Source of the DNA: Sequoia sempervirens | Taxonomy: Eukaryota; Streptophyta; Pinopsida; Cupressales; Cupressaceae | Assembly: GCA_007258455.2 (NCBI GenBank) | Contig: VDFB02000003.1 | Location: 41,109,986 to 41,173,985 of the forward strand | Length of the DNA stretch: 64,000 nt | Direction: 5' to 3' | Part shown: positions 1 to 11,974 of the stretch, one piece after another | Layout: every line of letters starts with the position of its first letter | How positions within the stretch are numbered: the stretch's first letter is position 1 | Translations under genes and position numbers: made by a program | The notes under the pieces: generated by a model | Told to the model about the DNA's origin: nothing | What the model saw: the letters and a program-made list of their open reading frames with translations, nothing else | Database searches by the model: none

Positions 1-586
1 ACTTGCATTTCCAATTTAAGTAATACAACTTTATGTTGTAATCATGTTTTCAGGGAATAAAATGATATTCTAATTTGTTGCATCTGAGTTAGCTTAAGGA
101 ATACTCACTCAAGGGGGCCCACTTGGTGAGAATTCCACCCATTTAGTTTAAAAGTTATTTTTTTGTTTAGTAACTAGTTTCGGTCTCAGTAGTTATTTGT
201 TCCTACAACCATTGGAATTTTATTATGTGATTGTTCCTGCAGCCAAGCCAAATAGAGTAGTTTCATGTATGTTTGTTGGGATTTCTATTTTTGTCATCCA
301 TTTCTAGCTCAGTTGTTGATGTTTAGTATAGTTGTTGATTCATGCTCAGTGCTTATGTTAAATTTTTTTCAACATTTTATTTCCAGTATTGTTTCCTTTC
401 TAGTTTATGGATGACTACAGTGGAGTCCTAGTGCACATAAAGTGTTGACCCATTTCAATTCTACGTCCCTAGGTTGACAATGAAATGCACCTTCATGATG
501 AGTAAGATAGCTACTTAGTGCAGATGTCTAGTCTCTAAGTCACAGCTCTAAAGGCTTAGTTATTGAACCATTAGAGGAGACCAACA
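1..586 (+). repeat. 5' LTR of element A (3' part only)
   Basis: This stretch aligns with 10094-10714 almost throughout and ends with CA at 585-586, directly before the primer-binding site. The upstream half of the LTR lies outside the window. Compared with the 3' LTR it lacks one copy of a 34-bp internal unit. Confidence 0.88.
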
Positions 587-590
587 TTTT

Positions 591-609
591 TGGCACTGTT
601 GTCAGGGAT
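591..609 (+). other. Primer-binding site, tRNA-Asp type
   Basis: TGGCACTGTTGTCAGGGAT starts four bases after the LTR end. It equals the complement of the plant tRNA-Asp 3' end (TGGCGCCGTTGCCGGGGAT, recalled) except for four transitions, three of them at CpG positions. This primer choice is typical of Athila-type elements. Confidence 0.8.
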
Positions 610-755
610 GGTGTCAAACTAGGAAGTTCTTTGGAGTCATTTATAGTTTCTTTCTTGCAGTTTATTCTTACCATACCCTTCATTTAGAAAAGTAATTATT
701 TGTTATTCCTTCACCAATTCTTTGTGTGAGTTGGTTGATACTGAGTTAATATCAC

Positions 756-2590
756 ATGCATAGAGGTAGGAAAAGAGATGCTCATGGGAGATTCCTTCCT
801 AATGACCCTAATTCTGATAATTAGCTAGTTGAGTTTCAAAATCTACCAAGAGACGAAGAAGAAGAAGAGGCACATATTTTTGCTTATGCATTTCCCAATT
901 TGATCAGTTCTAAAACTTCCTCTAAAGACCAAGACCTGATTGAGAATCCATTTGCTTTAGCACTCCATCAAGTAGGTATGGCTGATGCAAATTGAAATAA
1001 ACCCAACCAGCCATCATTTCCATTTCTTATCACTCATCAAAATGAAGTTGATAACCTCAAGAACATCCCTGCTTCAATTCTTCCTAAGTTCTACGGGCTT
1101 GTCACAAAAGACCTTGACACTTTCTTGTTTCAGTTTGATATTCTCTGCAGAAGCTATGACTATACTACTGATGCTCATAGGCTTAAATTGTTTCCTACCA
1201 CCTTGAAAGAAGTTGTGTTAAGATGGTTTATGAGCTTAGGTAGGAATACTATAGAGACCTGGGATGATATGAAAATAAAGTTTATTGAGAAGTACAAAGA
1301 ATATTGTAGGGGTAGTGATATGAGAGGAGGTGGTATCTTTAGGATGTCGTAGAAGGAAGATGAGAGTTTGGAGGACTATATTTCAAGGTTTTTGTTATGC
1401 CTACAGAAATCTCCACATCATACACTCAATGAAGAGTCTCAAAAGTTGCTCTTCCTTAGAGGGATCAATGAAAACTACATTGATGCTTTGGACCTGATGG
1501 GAGGAGGAGATATCACCCAAGTTCACTAGGATGATATTAAGAAGATATGTCAGAATTATTCCAAGGCAACTCTAAAGAAAGGAAGAGGTTACCAATCCTC
1601 TATGGGAAAATCCTCCATCAATGGAGTTTCAAGGATGGAGATTACTCACTTGTTAGTAGATTTCAAGCAAGACATCATAAACAATCTGGCTACTCAACTA
1701 GATACACTTCAAGCAAATAAGAAACATGAGGAGGCAGAGGCAATGTTGGCAGAATATTGTACTCATTGCAGACAAAAGAAGGATTGTAAATGAAAAATGG
1801 TAGCCAACATTGACAACAAGCAAATCTCACCTGAGTTTAAGCCAATACAGGGTGATGATGATCAAGTCTACTACATTGCACAAAGAATAACATGCACCCC
1901 AAGACAAGGTATGCCACCAGATCCATTATCTTTTGTTGGGCCTTATTTCAATTCTTATGCATCTAGTAATCGATGACAACCCCCATACCCATCCAACTAT
2001 GGAGGATATCCACCTCAACCTTGGAACAACCCTCCAAACACCTAAACCAATCACCAAAACTCTCCACCCTAGTGGCAGCAATTCCAGGGGAACTGGCAGC
2101 AATCATCTCCAGGAAACTAGCAGCAAACATCCTAATGGAGGGGAGGACAAGAATGGCCAAACCAGACAACTAGTTACATGCAGCCACCTCCATAGCCTCA
2201 ACAACTTGCCATAATTCCTCTTCCTACTATCTCAAGTTCTAGCACACCTAGACCTACTTAGTTACCAGCTCAACCCACACCTAACCCAAATAACAAACCA
2301 TAGAATTAGTTAGTCTACTCTACAGATCCTAATCAATTCCCTGCACATGCTATGAGTGTGAGTGACATTCATCTACGTTCAGGAACCACTTCGCTAGCTA
2401 CTTCCACTCCTATCATTACCAAGCTTCCTATGGAAGAAGAGGAGCATCAGAATGTCCCTATTCAACCAAGTGTGACTAAAAATCCTGAACCAGTTCAGCA
2501 AACTGATCAAGACCCATCATTCCCTCAAAGGTTAGAATTTGTTAAACAAAAGGAAGAGGAGGAAACAACCTTTGACATTCTAGATTAGTT
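756..2590 (+). pseudogene. Gag region of element A
   Basis: The reading frame opens at an ATG at 756, about 150 bases after the primer site, and stays in the frame later used by protease and early RT. A retrotransposon gag domain lies at about 1100-1560, with the typical W-x-M-S-L...TWDDMK..F..KY pattern and a KEDESLEDY segment. A Cys-containing stretch follows at 1755-1793 and a Pro/Gln/Asn-rich tail to about 2590. In-frame stops interrupt it, including TAG at 1350-1352 and another in the segment before 1550; both sit where Gln is expected. It would have formed the particle in which the element RNA was copied. No intact gag protein can be made from this copy. Confidence 0.75.
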
Positions 2591-2699
2591 GAAACACATA
2601 TGTGTTAAGATACCTTTGTTTCAGGCCATAAAAGATGTTCCCATATATAGCAAAGCAATCAAGGAAGCATGTCTCAAAAAGTCAGGGAGGAAAAAGAAA

Positions 2700-5600
2700 G
2701 ACCCCACTACCGTTCATGTGGCAGGATAGTTGACAGATATCATGCTTGGGAAAGTTACTGTTCCTAAATACACTGACCCAGGTAGTCCTATGGTAGGAGT
2801 TGTTATAAATGGAATCCAAGTAAAGAATGCTCTAATTGAATTGGGAGTAGCAATAAATGTGATGACTAAGGATATCCTGCAACAACTAAATGTTGCAAAT
2901 ATGAGACCTACTCCCATTGTCCTGTAGCTTGCTAATAGTTCCACTGTCAAACCAGATGGTATAGCAAAAGACCTTGTTGTAACTCTAGACTCTTGGGAGT
3001 ACTCAATAGATTTCATGATCCTCTCCCCTAAAGCTACACTAGGAGGGTATCCCATTATTCTAGGTCGGTTGTGGTTAGCCACAACAGATGCTTACATTGG
3101 ATGTTGGTTAGGGGACATGACTATTTCTGGTGGAAGAAGCACGAAAAAGCTTGTTCTTTACCCTCCTGCTCAACCATCCCATGATATGGATAAGCCCATA
3201 TGGCCACATGTTGGAGAAGAGGCTGAGGAAGTCAATTCAGTAGCACAACTCATGATGATAGGTAGAAGTCCTTTCATCCAGCTTCAGGAAGAAGATGAAG
3301 TATTGTCCCACATAATTCAGAACCATTGTAAGGTGCATGAAGAATCATACATTCATGAATCTGGTTCTGCAAGTCCAGTGAAGACACTTTTGTCTGCTCT
3401 TCCTGCAGCAACATATATGCTTCATACATTGTTCCCACATGAGTTAAAAATGCCAAGCATTAGTGAAAAAACCATGATTGAGTTAACCACACAAGTGCAA
3501 GTGTTAGAAGGGAAACATTTGAATAATAATAGCAAGTTGAGTCAAGAGTAGCAGTTGTCCCTGACAAACCCGTTGAAGACCCATCAACATGCATTTGCAT
3601 GGGATTACCATGACATGAAAGGATTGGATCCCAACCTCTGTACTCATAGGATATAAATCAAAGATGACTACACACCAGTAAGGTGGCCATAAAGGAGAAT
3701 CAACCCTGCATTGAGGGAGATTGTAAAAGGGGAACTATAAAAATTATTGGATGCCAGATTTATCTACCCTATCTCAGACAACCAATGGGTGTCCCCATTG
3801 GTAATTGTGCCCGAAAAGGGAGGTAAATGGAGAGTTTTTGTTGACTATAGAGAACTCAACTCTACCACCAAAAAGGATCATTTTCCCCTTCCTTTCATAG
3901 ACCAGGTACTGAATCCACTTGCAGGTAAGCAGTATTTTTCTTTTCTAGATGGATTCAATGGTTATAATCAGATATAGATTGCACTTAATGATCAAGAGAA
4001 GGCAACCTTTACTTGTCCTTGGGGGAATTATTCCTACTCAGTACTCCCATTTGGTTTATGTAATGCACCTACAACCTTTCAAAGAGCAGTCATTAATATA
4101 TTTTTTAGATATCTCACATGATTGTATGGAGATCTACATTTGATGATTTTACTACCTATGGTGTTGATTTTGCAGAAACATTAGAAAATATATGAAAGGT
4201 TTTGCAGAGATATGAAGACCATAATTTGTCCTTGAACAGTGAGAAATGCTTCATGATGATGTAGGAAGGAATAGTCCTTAGCCAGTACATCTCTCAGAAA
4301 GGAATTCAAGTGGACCCATCCAAGATTGAGGTGGTTACCAATCTTCCTATTCCTGCCAAGCAAAAATATGTTAGAAGTTTCCTGGGACATGTAGGATACT
4401 ATATGCGCTTAATCAAAGATTTTAGTAAGATGGAAGCACCATTGTACAATCTTCTAAATAAAGATGTTGAGTTCCAGTGGACAGAGGAGTGAGACAAAGC
4501 ATTCTCTGATTTGAAAGCAGCCTTAACCATGCTCCTGTACTCAAAGGCCCTAATTGGGAACTCCCTTTTCATATTCATACAGATGCATTTGATTATGATA
4601 TAGGAGTTGTCTTGGGACAAAAAGAGGGAGAAATTGAGAATGCAATCTACTTTGTCAACAAAAACCTACAAGAAGTTGAGTTTAACTACATAGTGACAGA
4701 GAAGGAGATGTTGGCAGTCATCTATGCCCTTAACAAGTTCAGGCATTACATAACAAGATATTAGATCTTTATTCATACAAACCACGTAGTCATAAGATAC
4801 CTCATGAATAAGCCCTTGATTTCAAGTAGGCTAGCAAGGTGGTTGTTGTTGATGCAGGAATTTGATATCACCATTGTAGACAAACCGGGCAAGGAAAATG
4901 TTGTAGCAGAATTTCTCTCCAGATTGACTACATCAGAGGAAACTCAAGTCATTGATGACTCCTTCCCTGATGAACATTTGTTCTCCATCAGTGTGCACAC
5001 ACCTTGGTATGCAAATATAGCTAATTATCTGGTTACAGGGAGAGTTCCCCCTTATTTCTCTCCAAAAGAGAGAAGGGTACTTATTGAGAAAACTTTTCCT
5101 TTCTCATGGATTGCAGGATGTTCATTCTACACTAGACTAGATCATGTAAGGGAGGATGATGCATGCATGAATGTGGAGGGAATTTTATAGCTAAGAAGAC
5201 AACAATGAAGATTCTTAATACAATATATTACTGACCCACACTTCATAAATGCAGGCGAGTATAATAGGAAGTGTGATAGATGTCAGAGGATGGGCCAACC
5301 AACTAAATCTGATGAGATGCCTCTATACCCCCAGGTAGTCATCACTCCATTTGATAAATGGGGACTTGATTTTGTAGGTCCAATTGATCCACCATCAAAT
5401 GGAAAATCCTACATCTTGGTTTGCACTGACTATGTGACCAAGTGGGTTGAGGTTAAAGCTACGAAACATGCTAGAGATAATAAAGTTGCAGAATTCCTCT
5501 ATGAAGAAATCTTCACTCATTATGGGGTTCCAAGAGAGATAGTGACAGATCAAGGGGCTCTGTTTACATCAACCCTTGTCATAGCATTGGTCAATGAATA

Positions 5601-6229
5601 TAATGTAAGGCATAGGAAATCTACCCCCTATCATCCTCAGGGCAATGGTCAGTCTGAGGTGATCAATAGGGAGATAGAGGCTATCTTGACCAAAATAGTG
5701 GCTATTCATAGGAAATATTGGGAAAATAGGTTGTTGGAAGTTGTTTGGTCTTATAGGACCACTTGGAAGACAACTTGGTTTTACACCTTTTGAATTACTA
5801 TATAGGAAGAAAATCATGATGCCTATAGAGTTTTAGCATAAAACTCTTAGAACTGCACTAGATCTTGGGATAGACATATCAGAGGCAAAAAAGGATAGAA
5901 TCATGTAGCTGAATGTCTTGGATGAGATGAGAAAATCAACCCTTCATCATACTGAGATAGTGAAAAATCAAAGGTTCAAATGGCATGTCAAATACATAAA
6001 GGAAAAGAAGTTTCAGCCAGGTGACTGGGCCCTCCTTTATGATTCCAGGTATCAAGATAATGCAGGCAAACTACAAACCAGGTGGTTGGGACCGTATGAA
6101 GTTGCAAAAGTCTTCTCCAATGGTGTTGTTCAACTCACAACCATTGACCCTGTCAAATTCAAGCTCTTGTTCAATGGTCATTGTCTCAAGTTATATCATA
6201 AACCAACTTCCAAACAAGAATTCATGTAG
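2700..6229 (+). pseudogene. Pol of element A: protease, RT, RNase H, integrase
   Basis: Protease lies at about 2730-3180; the expected D-x-G active site reads ELG (ALIELG at about 2830), so the catalytic Asp is lost, while the following GRLWLATT and LYPPAQP segments are typical. RT runs from about 3747, with VDYRELN, FPLPFIDQ and FLDGFNGYNQI. A one-base shift at about 4141 falls inside the catalytic Y-x-DD motif. RNase H (HIHTDAFDYDIG, GKENVVAEFLSRL) occupies about 4540-4930. Integrase follows at about 5240-6229 with its catalytic Asp, Asp and Glu all visible (GLDFVGP, VTDQG, NGQSEVINRE) and a C-terminal GDWALLYDSRYQ...LKLYHKP segment. The frame changes at about 4141, 4535 and 5765. Most stops are TAG. 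Confidence 0.9.
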
Positions 6230-7011
6230 CAATTTATTCAACACTAAACCTCTAAACTTCCTGCAGCTGAAGGAAGCGGACCTAGTGTCCCTCCTTCTGA
6301 CTAGTCAAGGTATGCATGCAATCACATCACGATAAAGATTTCCACTTTTGTGGGAATCCACTTCTTCATCAATAAATCCATATGCCCATCCATCTCCATC
6401 TTTTCTCTCTCTTCCATAACTCCACCATCACTTCATTCCATTACCACTTCATTTAATTGTTCAACTATACTTTTAAAGTAACCTGTACTTTATTCCACAT
6501 TTTTTACAAATGGCACTCCAAATTTTTAGGTGTGTGTGAAACAACTTGTTATATATTAATTATCTTAGATGCATTTATTTAATTATTGTAAATTAATGTT
6601 GATATTTCACATAGGACATAATTGTACTCTGCCCTATCACATCATAATTACCATCCAACCTGTGTGGACACATGCTCTAATTTAGGTTAGGGGGAGTGTG
6701 AACCCACATGTCCAAGTGTCATACATGTCAACAAATTTGAAATGAGCCAATTTGAATGATATACTTGAAATGACGGCTTGCATGTGTGATATGACATTGA
6801 ACCGCCACCATTTTTCTTGATGATGCCTTTCATTTATGTTTCTTTATTACCTTAGTCATAATCTTAAACGTTGCCAAAAAGGTAAATTTCATATGACATT
6901 GGCGTTAGCACTATAGAAGAGTTGCAGGAAGAATAAGAAATTGGGTTTTCAGAGAAATATTGCAGGAAAGAAAATTTCACATAAGTGTTTGCTTGATTGT
7001 GGGCAGAAACA
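6230..7011 (+). other. Spacer after pol of element A
   Basis: No coding potential is visible. A purine-rich tract, ggttagggggagtgtg at 6685-6700, resembles the tracts that normally precede a 3' LTR, but no LTR copy starts here. The rest is ordinary AT-rich sequence. Confidence 0.45.
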
Positions 7012-9402
7012 ATGGGAGTTCAGCTGATTATAAATGAACCTACAGTTCATGATGTAATACTGTAGGATGCACTCTCTCTGGTCAAATTCAAGAATTATAG
7101 ATGGTTGGACTACTTCCTGAACCTAGATAGTTTCAATGAGGACATTGCTCTGGAATTTGCACAGACACTCTCTGAGGGGAAGGCAATGATAAAAGGGATA
7201 GAAGTGATAGCCACTGAGGAGAGAATTGTAGAAGTAACAAGTTTGCTTGCTGAAGGAGAGCCATACCTTGCTTCTAGGGATGCAAGGTTAGCTAGGGTAG
7301 ACTTCACTGAACCTAGTGATCCTCTATTGGTTGTAGATAAGCAAGAAACAAGGAGAACTTCTCTGCCATAAAAGTGGAAACAAATTTTTTTCTACATTGT
7401 TAAATATATCACCTGCGAGGGCCACTAGTCATGCCTCCATTCTGTGCATTTTAAGCTCCTAAACCATATGAGACATGGCAGAAGGATGAACATGCCCAAT
7501 GGATTGTACAACCTCCTTGCAATCATGGCAACTTAAACTCAAAAAGGTAGGGACAATTTTATCTCCCATCATTGTTTGATAAAATTATTAGTAGAAAAAT
7601 CTTTATAAGAAGTGTTTGCGGGAAGAATTTGTGAACATTGATCAGTTCAGACTAGAAAATTCACATCCTAGAGGTCAGCCTCAACCTCATAGGGTTAGTA
7701 GGGGTGAGAGGTTTGCTAAAACCACCCCTGGAGCTTCAACTTCTAGTACAAACCCTAGCACAAACCTTCTTGTAGTCGAATCAGCTATAGAAATTGGCTC
7801 CTCTGGATCAAAGTATTTGGATGAAGAAAGTTCATCCTTAGACCCTATTGTTAATGTTCTTCCCAAAACCCCAATTCGAACTAGGGTTGCCATTAGAAAA
7901 GAGGAAGCACAAATGAGAGGTAGAAATTAGGAAAGGGAAGGCCAAGAAGCAAATGACAAAAAAAGTGAAATCAAGCCCTAAGAAACAAAAAGTCGATGAC
8001 ACCGGTCTTCCTATAGCAGAAGAAAAACATAAAAGCCCTTCGAAGAAATCAAAACCAGTTGGGGCAGTTGCTAAAATGCCTCCAAAAAGAAGCCCTAGAT
8101 TCATAAGAACACCTAGGAAGGAGACAGAAGCTCCCATGGAGCAGGTAAATGTTGAAGTGAAAGACACTTTTGAGGAATAAGCAAACATAAGATTAGTAGA
8201 GCTTGTTATTGCAGAGTAGGTTCAAAATCAAGAACCATTGCAATCTGAGCAAGATGAACAATAAGAATCATTACAATTAGTGGTATTTGAACAACAAGAA
8301 TTGGTGTGAGGAAAAATCTTGGTAGGAAAACATAAACCTCCCACTTTTTCATGGAATCTTGTAGCCCTAAACTTGTGGAGTGAAATGCAAAGGAAAGAGG
8401 AGGAGTGGAAAAAGGAAAGACGCAAGCTATAAGAAGAAGTCAAAAAGAAAAATACAAAAATTGAAGAAAAGAATGCAGAGATTTCTGCCTTGAAGGATAA
8501 GGTAGATAATGTAGTAGCTTTAGTACCCCAGATGATGGCATGCATAACTCCTCCCAGAGTATATGCACTACATTTGAAGGAGTGACATATTTCCTTCAAG
8601 CTTTCAAGGGTTATTTCAGGTTTAATCCCTTCTATTGAAACTCCACATGGGTTCTTCCAGGCCTGCCAATCTTCCCCTCTTGAAGTGAAAAATTTGTTGT
8701 GTGAATTATACTTGCATAATTATGTTGTGCCTAATGATCATGATTGGAACCCATTACTATACATTGGAGATATCCATTTGGGGGCATTCATGTCATGGAT
8801 CCATAATGAAATCAGTTGGGGGCAACAGTTTAAAATTTCCAGGGAAAGAGAAATTCATACCCCTTTGTCTCTCAAAGCTGAATCTAGTAACCCTTCAGAC
8901 ATTTATTATACATGGCACATGATTCTTTATCACCCAAGCTACAAAAATAGGATCATGCCTGTTAGAGAAGAAGCATATCAGGAATATGAGTAGGTAGTTG
9001 ATACTACAGGGAAATCGGTAATGGGGTACCTATCACAAAGGTGGAATAGTTTGACAGATCAGTTGAAACAGGTTGAACCCCATTCTTTGCAAAATTATGT
9101 TGCAGCATGTAAACGATGTACCAGGTACATACAAATTGGAAGGATGAGGCAACAATATTGGCTTCCACTAACATTTTAGCCACCTACATTGTTGTGGCTT
9201 GTACCAGATTACAAATATAATAAGTATGACAGCTATAAAAAGGCAAAGATGGAGTAGATTGGAAAACAAGCAAGGATTTTATTGGGATCCCAATTCAGAT
9301 ACTGCAGAGACTGATCTAGGAGAGTTAGCAGTTGGTGACTTCAGAGCTTTGACTAGGCAAAGGAATAGAGCTCCCTTTGTTCAAGGACCAACAAAAAAGT
9401 AG
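7012..9402 (+). pseudogene. Extra ORF region of element A downstream of pol
   Basis: A frame opens at an ATG at 7012 and reads to 7371 with one stop (TAG at 7063). Its LNLDSFNEDIALEFAQTL and ATEERIVEVTSL..EGE patterns resemble a domain I recall from plant retroelement ORFs annotated as putative plant transposon protein. After frame changes come a Ser/Pro-rich part (7616-7930), a Lys-rich basic part (7953-8180), a coiled-coil-like Glu/Lys stretch (about 8385-8510) and a Trp/Tyr-containing part (8685-8993) that ends near 9400. The position, between pol and the polypurine tract, is where Athila elements keep their env-like ORF. I see no signal peptide or clear membrane anchor, so I do not call it an envelope protein. 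Confidence 0.55.
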
Positions 9403-9414
9403 GTTGGGGGGATA
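9402..9414 (+). other. Polypurine tract of element A
   Basis: The purine-rich run ggttggggggata lies just after the end of the extra ORF region and just before the likely LTR start (TGG at 9415). It would have primed plus-strand synthesis. The exact LTR boundary cannot be fixed without the missing part of the 5' LTR. Confidence 0.55.
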
Positions 9415-10714
9415 TGGTGAGTCCAATTAATGACTCAATTTTGATGGGGTTTATCATATATTTGAGGTTGTTACTATAAACTTTGGCACCTGGTTGACAT
9501 TTTCCATGTTATTTCCTTAAATCCATAAACCTTGGGCATAAACTTATCCTTGTGACTTTTGATGATATTAACATGCTATGTGAATTATCTATGTTAACTT
9601 TACATGTGATTGAATGGATGTTATTTTAAGGTAATTAATATGCAATTGTTTGTGTGTGCTAATGTCATTATGCAGGTTCACATTAAGATGCTAATGTAAA
9701 TGAAGCTTGCAAAGTGGAAGAAACTCTTGCCAGTTGATCGATTGCTAAGGAAGTAAAAAAGATGGTCATTAAGAGGTCAAAGGAGGAAAACTCTCAATGG
9801 AGGGAAATTCCTAGCTCGAATGAAAGATTGTAACTACCTTTTTAATGGCCATGTTTGTTAGTTGAGCAAATCTAGGGAGTGTACTGTGTTGGATCCTCGT
9901 TGGGGCAAGTCTACTTTGACCAAATCTGGTGCATGCATAACTTCCTCCCTCTCTTTTCTATGCTTTCAATAAATGGCATCCTCCTATTTTGTTGGAGTTG
10001 ACTGCCTAGGTAGTTAGGGTTAATTAGAAGTTTTTCCCTCCATAAATAATGGTCAGATGCCCCTTTTCATAGGGTTGGATTTTCTGAGACTGTACTTGCA
10101 TTTCTAGTTTAAGTAATACAGCTGATATGTTGTAATCATGTTTTCAAGGAATAAAATGATATTCTGATTTGTTGCATATGAGTTAGCTTAAGGAAGACTC
10201 ACTCAAGGGGGCCCACTTCATGAGAATTCCACCCATTTAGTTTAAAAGTTATTTTTCTAGTCAGTAACTAGTTTCGGTCTCAGTAGTTGTCTGTTCCTGC
10301 AGCCATTGGAACTATGTTTTGTGACTGTTCCTGCAGCCATTGGAACTATGTTTTGTGATTGTTCCTGCAGCCAAGGCAGACATAGTAGTTTCCTGTTTGT
10401 TTGCTGGGATTTCTATTTCTGTCATCCATTTCTAGCTCAGTTGTTGATGCTCAGTATAGTTGTTGATTCATGCCCAGTGCTTATGTTAATTTCTTTCCAG
10501 CATTTTATTTCCAATACTGTTTCCTTTTTAGTTTATGGGTGATTATAGTGGAGTGCTAGTGCGCATATAGTGCTGACCCATTTCAATTCTACGTCCCTAG
10601 GTTGACAATGAAATGCATCTTCATGATGAGTAAGATAGCTACCTAGTGTAGATGTCTAATCTCTAAGTCACAACTCTAAGGGCTTAGTTATTGAACCATT
10701 AGAGGAGGCCGACA
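9415..10714 (+). repeat. 3' LTR of element A
   Basis: The part from 10094 onward matches the 5' LTR at 1-586 and ends in CA at 10713-10714. The start at 9415 is inferred from the polypurine tract and a TG dinucleotide, giving about 1.3 kb. A 34-bp unit beginning gttcctgcagcc is repeated at 10293, 10327 and (partial) 10361; the 5' LTR has one unit fewer. Confidence 0.75.
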
Positions 10715-11614
10715 GTTTGCACATTAGAAAATTAAAGCTATAAATTTTTAATTATAATAGTTACAAAATGGTTCATAAATATATTGTGGTTTTGTTGGAA
10801 AATGTGGCTTTATAATTAGAAAGAATTATAATAATTGGCATTCCCTAACTGCATGCACAACTATGTTTCGTGAGCCGTTGTTCTTCAACCCTCTATCACA
10901 AATCATTTTCTAGAAATTGAAATGTCTTCTTTGTCCTTCTTAGGCATTTCCTTACAAACATTTAGAAAGGAAGCAAAAAAGTATGGGCTATATTTAAAGG
11001 ACTAGAAAATATTATCCTAGTTATATGAATAAAAGAGGAAGTGGAGCCAAGATCAATAGAACCTTTCGTCTGGAGAGTGTAAAACTTATATGTTCTTGAC
11101 TGTCTGAGTGACATGCACCTGCTATGTATGCCATTTCTCCTCTACTATTTTATCAGGAAAAGGCTTGGACTGATTTGTGCTTTGTTATCTTCATTCATAT
11201 AGTGGATTACTACAAAATTCTTAGCTTAACTATTCATAAGATTATGGAGTTAGAAATTTTGAAATATAATTTTGTGCTTTGTGATGAGTTTTGATATTTA
11301 GCTAGCAATTTTTAAGACCCCCTATTTTTTTGAATTTGAAAGAGAGATGTAAGTATGTTGAAAATGAAGCAATGTTGGAATTTTAATGCTATTATTTGTT
11401 AAGTAATATTTGTAAATTTATTGTGCACTATGATCTAAATTTTTGTATTTGTTGAGGATTTTAGAGTTTGTAAATTGATTGTGCACTACTTTGGTTCAAA
11501 TTTTGTGCTTGCAAACCTCATCTTTGTGCTTACAAATTGAATTGGCACATGAAACTAAACAAACTATAGGATCCATTAAGGAAAGGTTAGCGCTCGTTTT
11601 TAATCCTCTTGCAG
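10715..11614. other. Intergenic, no feature recognised
   Basis: AT-rich sequence follows the LTR end. I see no ORF with family features and no RNA gene. The last bases (11594-11614) form a pyrimidine-rich run ending in CAG, a plausible 3' splice site for the DUF868 exon that follows. Confidence 0.4.
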
Positions 11615-11974
11615 CCTCATGACATCATGATTGAGTGCCATATAGTAGGCTTGAGAGAGTCTATTCTATTTGTTCATATTGATGGAAAAATGGTTATGCA
11701 GGTTAAACATTTGATTTGGAAATTTGGAGGCAATCAAAACATTTTGATTGATGGACTTTTTGTTGAAGTGTTTTGGAATGTGCATAATTGGTTATTTAAC
11801 CCTAGTGTAGGCAATGTTGTGTTCATTTTTCAGGTTGGCCTTTCTACTGAGAAATCATGGTACAAGCTCTCATCTTTCTCTTCCATATTGCCTCTACCGA
11901 CTACTCAAGGATTTAAAGAGGAGTGTAGAGGTCTAGGATTTTCCTTATTGTTGTACGCATGGAAGAATGAGTAA
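11615..11974 (+). pseudogene. DUF868-family protein, C-terminal exon only
   Basis: This open stretch reads through characteristic segments of the plant DUF868 family (PF05910, function unknown): HIDGKMVMQVKHLIWKFGGNQ, LIDGLFVEVFWNVHNWLF, NVVFIFQ.GLSTEKSW and a C-terminal GFSLLLYAWKNE followed by TAA. The end looks like a natural C-terminus. Family members are about 300 residues, so roughly the N-terminal half or more is missing. A good 3' splice site (tttttaatcctcttgcag) sits immediately upstream, so it may be the last exon of a split gene or a fragment carried here. No N-terminal exon is visible upstream to the element A LTR. The frame is open through the conserved part, so it could be less decayed than its surroundings. 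Confidence 0.72.

Larger units (their letters stand above)
1..10714 (+). mobile_element. Element A: Athila-like Ty3/Gypsy LTR retrotransposon, decayed
   Basis: Two copies of one LTR bound a gag-pol internal region: the tail of the 5' LTR at 1-586 and a full 3' LTR ending at 10714. Domain order is gag, protease, RT, RNase H, integrase, followed by about 3 kb of extra coding-like sequence before the polypurine tract. A tRNA-Asp primer site, LTRs of about 1.3 kb and an extra ORF after pol are the known layout of the Athila group. Aligned LTR stretches agree at roughly nine bases in ten, so the insertion is old. Reading frames carry many stops and at least three frameshifts. The 5' end and target-site duplication cannot be checked because the 5' LTR starts before the window. 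Confidence 0.88.

Noticed and set aside
2714..3082. Minus-strand ORF of 122 codons over the protease of element A
   Set aside because: It is a shadow of the sense protease frame, which has clear family motifs.
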